The notes beneath the pieces were generated by a model. It made no database searches. It worked only from the letters and a program-made list of their open reading frames with translations, and was not told where the DNA came from. From assembly GCA_963759875.1 (NCBI GenBank), contig CAVXBB010000016.1:310001-374000 (forward strand): DNA of 64,000 bases. The letters run 5' to 3'. Position numbers and translations under genes: made by a program. Positions within the stretch are counted from its first letter, which is position 1. Every line of letters begins with the position of its first letter. Below are positions 62,338 to 64,000 of this stretch, one piece after another. The DNA is from JAFAGX01 sp963759875. Lineage in GTDB: Bacteria; Acidobacteriota; Terriglobia; Terriglobales; Acidobacteriaceae.

Positions 62338-64000
62338 ATGCCGCAAAAAAGTAAATGTTTCGCAACACGTTTTTGCATTGTTGCTTGCCTTCTTTCGATC
62401 TGCACCGTAGTCACGGCGTTTGGCCAGACGCCCGCCACCTTCTATGCGCCGGACACCACGCTTGTCACAGCTGGCACAGCCGGCCCGGAGGCACTTGCTT
62501 CGGGCGATTTCAATAAAGACGGCAAGCCGGATTTTGTGACGTTTACCGGTGCTCCCGGGTTCGACGTTTATCTTGGAAACGGCGATGGCACCCTGCAAGC
62601 CCCGGTGAGCACTGCACTCTCTTTTACGTCTTACACTGGCACAGTTGGTGACGTGAACGGGGACGGAGCAAGCGACGTCGTCATAGCAAGTGGTGGCACT
62701 CTTTACGCCTACTTATCGAACGGTGATGGAACATTCCAAAGCCCAAAAACCAGCAACATCCTTAACGCAGGCAATCCAATTGAGTTAGTGCTCGCAGACT
62801 TTAATGGTGATGGCAAGCTGGATGCCGCGTTTCTCGCGACTCCTTCTCAAGGAGGAGGCTTCCCCGGTATGGCAGTGATGTTCGGAAACGGTGATGGAAC
62901 TTTCCAGCCAGCCGTCGTTCTCCAGGCAACGCAAACCTGTTGCTTCACTTTTACGATCGGCGATTTCAATGGGGACGGGCGAGCCGATATATTCCTGGCG
63001 CTTGTCCAAACTGGGCACCTTGGAAGCCTATCGATCCCTTCAGCCACGGTTTTCTTGGGGAATAGTGACGGGACATTCAAATCTCTCAATGATACTTTCA
63101 ATCCTGCGCTGTCGTCTTCGACGGTGATAGCTGGCGACTTCAATGGCGATGGTAAAGCTGACCTCGCACTCCCTAGCTCCGGCGTCACAACGCCCAGCAA
63201 CATCATCATCCTGATAGGGAATGGGGACGGGACGTTCCGCATGCCCTTCAGCGTGCCCGACTCTGCTGGAGCGATACCTATAGCTGTTGGGGATTTTAAC
63301 GGTAACAGCAAACTCGATCTGCTGGCACTCGTCAATGCATCGGCCTCAGGCGGCGCTCTCGAACTATTTCTGGGAAATGGCGATGGTACGTTCCAACTGC
63401 CCGAACCCGCCTTCGGCGGCACCACGTTTGGCTCAGGAGTAGCATCCTTCTACGGTTCCCCGATCCTCCCAGTTGACTTTGACAACGACGGGAAACTCGA
63501 TATCGCTGCCCTACAATCCGGAGGAGTTACATTGATCGATGGGAACGGCGATGGCACATTCCGCATTCCGCCCCAGGTAACTGCACCGGTCCCGCCGGGA
63601 GAAAAATTTGTTGACATCGGTGTTGGTGATTTCAATGGCGATGGCAAACCGGATCTGGTACAGGTGGGGACTGGTCCTGCGGCGGCCGGTGCCGCGGCCG
63701 TGCTTTTGAACAACGGCACCGGATTCTCACCAGCTATCGTCACCGGATCACTCGATTGCGCCACCGGCGGGCCAGCCGCCGTTGCCGGCTTCAACGGGGA
63801 CGGGAAACTTGATCTCGCTCAGAGCACGTCTGTGCTGCTGGGCAACGGCGACGGCACTTTCAAAGCAGAAACCTGTTTACGAATGACCGCGTCGGCCGCA
63901 GCCGACTTTAATGGCGACGGCAAAATCGATCTAGTAGGCTTCGATATCACCTCAAATCAATTGTCGATTGAATACGGCAATGGGGACGGGACCTTCGCCT
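62338..64000 (+). CDS. Secreted FG-GAP/VCBS-repeat protein (3' end outside the window)
   Basis: The open frame from the ATG at 62338 (AGGAG six bases before it) runs to the window edge, over 550 residues. It has a signal peptide (RFCIVACLLSICTVVTAFGQ) and then at least ten FG-GAP/VCBS repeats, each with a calcium-site motif such as DFNGDGKPD, DVNGDGASD, DFNGDGKLD, DFNGDGRAD and DFNGDGKID, followed by a LGNGDGTFQ-type loop. Such repeats make beta-propellers with metal-binding loops, as in integrins and many acidobacterial surface proteins. It is secreted; its ligand is unknown. The repeats vary enough that no recent expansion is obvious. A C-terminal sorting or anchor domain may lie beyond the window. 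Confidence 0.9.
   Translation, partial: MPQKSKCFATRFCIVACLLSICTVVTAFGQTPATFYAPDTTLVTAGTAGPEALASGDFNKDGKPDFVTFTGAPGFDVYLGNGDGTLQAPVSTALSFTSYTGTVGDVNGDGASDVVIASGGTLYAYLSNGDGTFQSPKTSNILNAGNPIELVLADFNGDGKLDAAFLATPSQGGGFPGMAVMFGNGDGTFQPAVVLQATQTCCFTFTIGDFNGDGRADIFLALVQTGHLGSLSIPSATVFLGNSDGTFKSLNDTFNPALSSSTVIAGDFNGDGKADLALPSSGVTTPSNIIILIGNGDGTFRMPFSVPDSAGAIPIAVGDFNGNSKLDLLALVNASASGGALELFLGNGDGTFQLPEPAFGGTTFGSGVASFYGSPILPVDFDNDGKLDIAALQSGGVTLIDGNGDGTFRIPPQVTAPVPPGEKFVDIGVGDFNGDGKPDLVQVGTGPAAAGAAAVLLNNGTGFSPAIVTGSLDCATGGPAAVAGFNGDGKLDLAQSTSVLLGNGDGTFKAETCLRMTASAAADFNGDGKIDLVGFDITSNQLSIEYGNGDGTFA

Noticed and set aside
62440..64000. Periodic GC-rich DNA that could suggest a CRISPR or minisatellite array
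   Set aside because: The periodicity is explained by FG-GAP repeats (DFNGDGKxD and LGNGDGTF) in one open frame; spacing and sequence vary too much for CRISPR.

Overview
The window looks like chromosomal DNA of an Acidobacteriota bacterium, probably Terriglobia/Koribacter-like. The evidence is family content, not a database match. It carries several Oar-like TonB-dependent receptors with an N-terminal carboxypeptidase-regulatory domain, two VWFA-related Acidobacterial-domain proteins, a divergent Hfq and RpoZ, a DUF6600/FecR protein and an FG-GAP protein. No rRNA, tRNA, CRISPR array, prophage or transposase was recognised.

Layout. 0-8.5 kb, mostly minus strand: a RibD/DHFR-like reductase, a two-cluster ferredoxin, an aconitase-family enzyme with the swivel domain first, an inositol monophosphatase, Hfq, and one intact Oar-like receptor. 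8.8-23.5 kb: two more Oar-like receptors, a VWFA-type secreted protein, MoaE, MoaD, a FecR/DUF6600 protein and Lon. All seven of these consecutive genes carry one or more single-base frame breaks. Genes on both sides of the block are intact, and lon and moaDE are conserved housekeeping genes, so I read this as a stretch of poor sequence and not as gene decay. A near-perfect HspR-type HAIR operator lies over the ribosome-binding site of lon. 23.7-37.7 kb: housekeeping and accessory genes (pheA, a GNAT acetyltransferase, a small beta-barrel, DUF2784, an OmpR-type two-component pair, DUF1697, a Tat-exported M24 protein, rho, rpoZ-like, a CPBP protease, a second VWFA protein), then a NarL-type regulator and a pseudo-receiver.

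38.0-61.9 kb, plus strand: a complete-looking Wzx/Wzy-type exopolysaccharide locus of 19 closely packed genes. It opens with a NusG/RfaH-like antiterminator. Next come a very large multi-SLBB export protein, a PAP2-Wzi fusion, a chain-length protein, a beta-helix protein, the O-antigen ligase/polymerase, the flippase, three methyltransferases, two GT4 glycosyltransferases, two phosphoglycosyl transferases and GalE. It ends with a set that matches the GDP-D-glycero-D-manno-heptose pathway (GmhA-like isomerase, HddA-like kinase, HddC-like nucleotidyltransferase, HAD phosphatase). The second phosphoglycosyl transferase lacks the catalytic aspartate. The prediction is a methylated, heptose-containing surface polysaccharide made on undecaprenyl phosphate, flipped and polymerised at the inner membrane, exported by the SLBB protein and anchored or assembled by the PAP2-Wzi fusion.

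62.3 kb to the end: the start of a secreted FG-GAP/VCBS beta-propeller protein that runs off the window.
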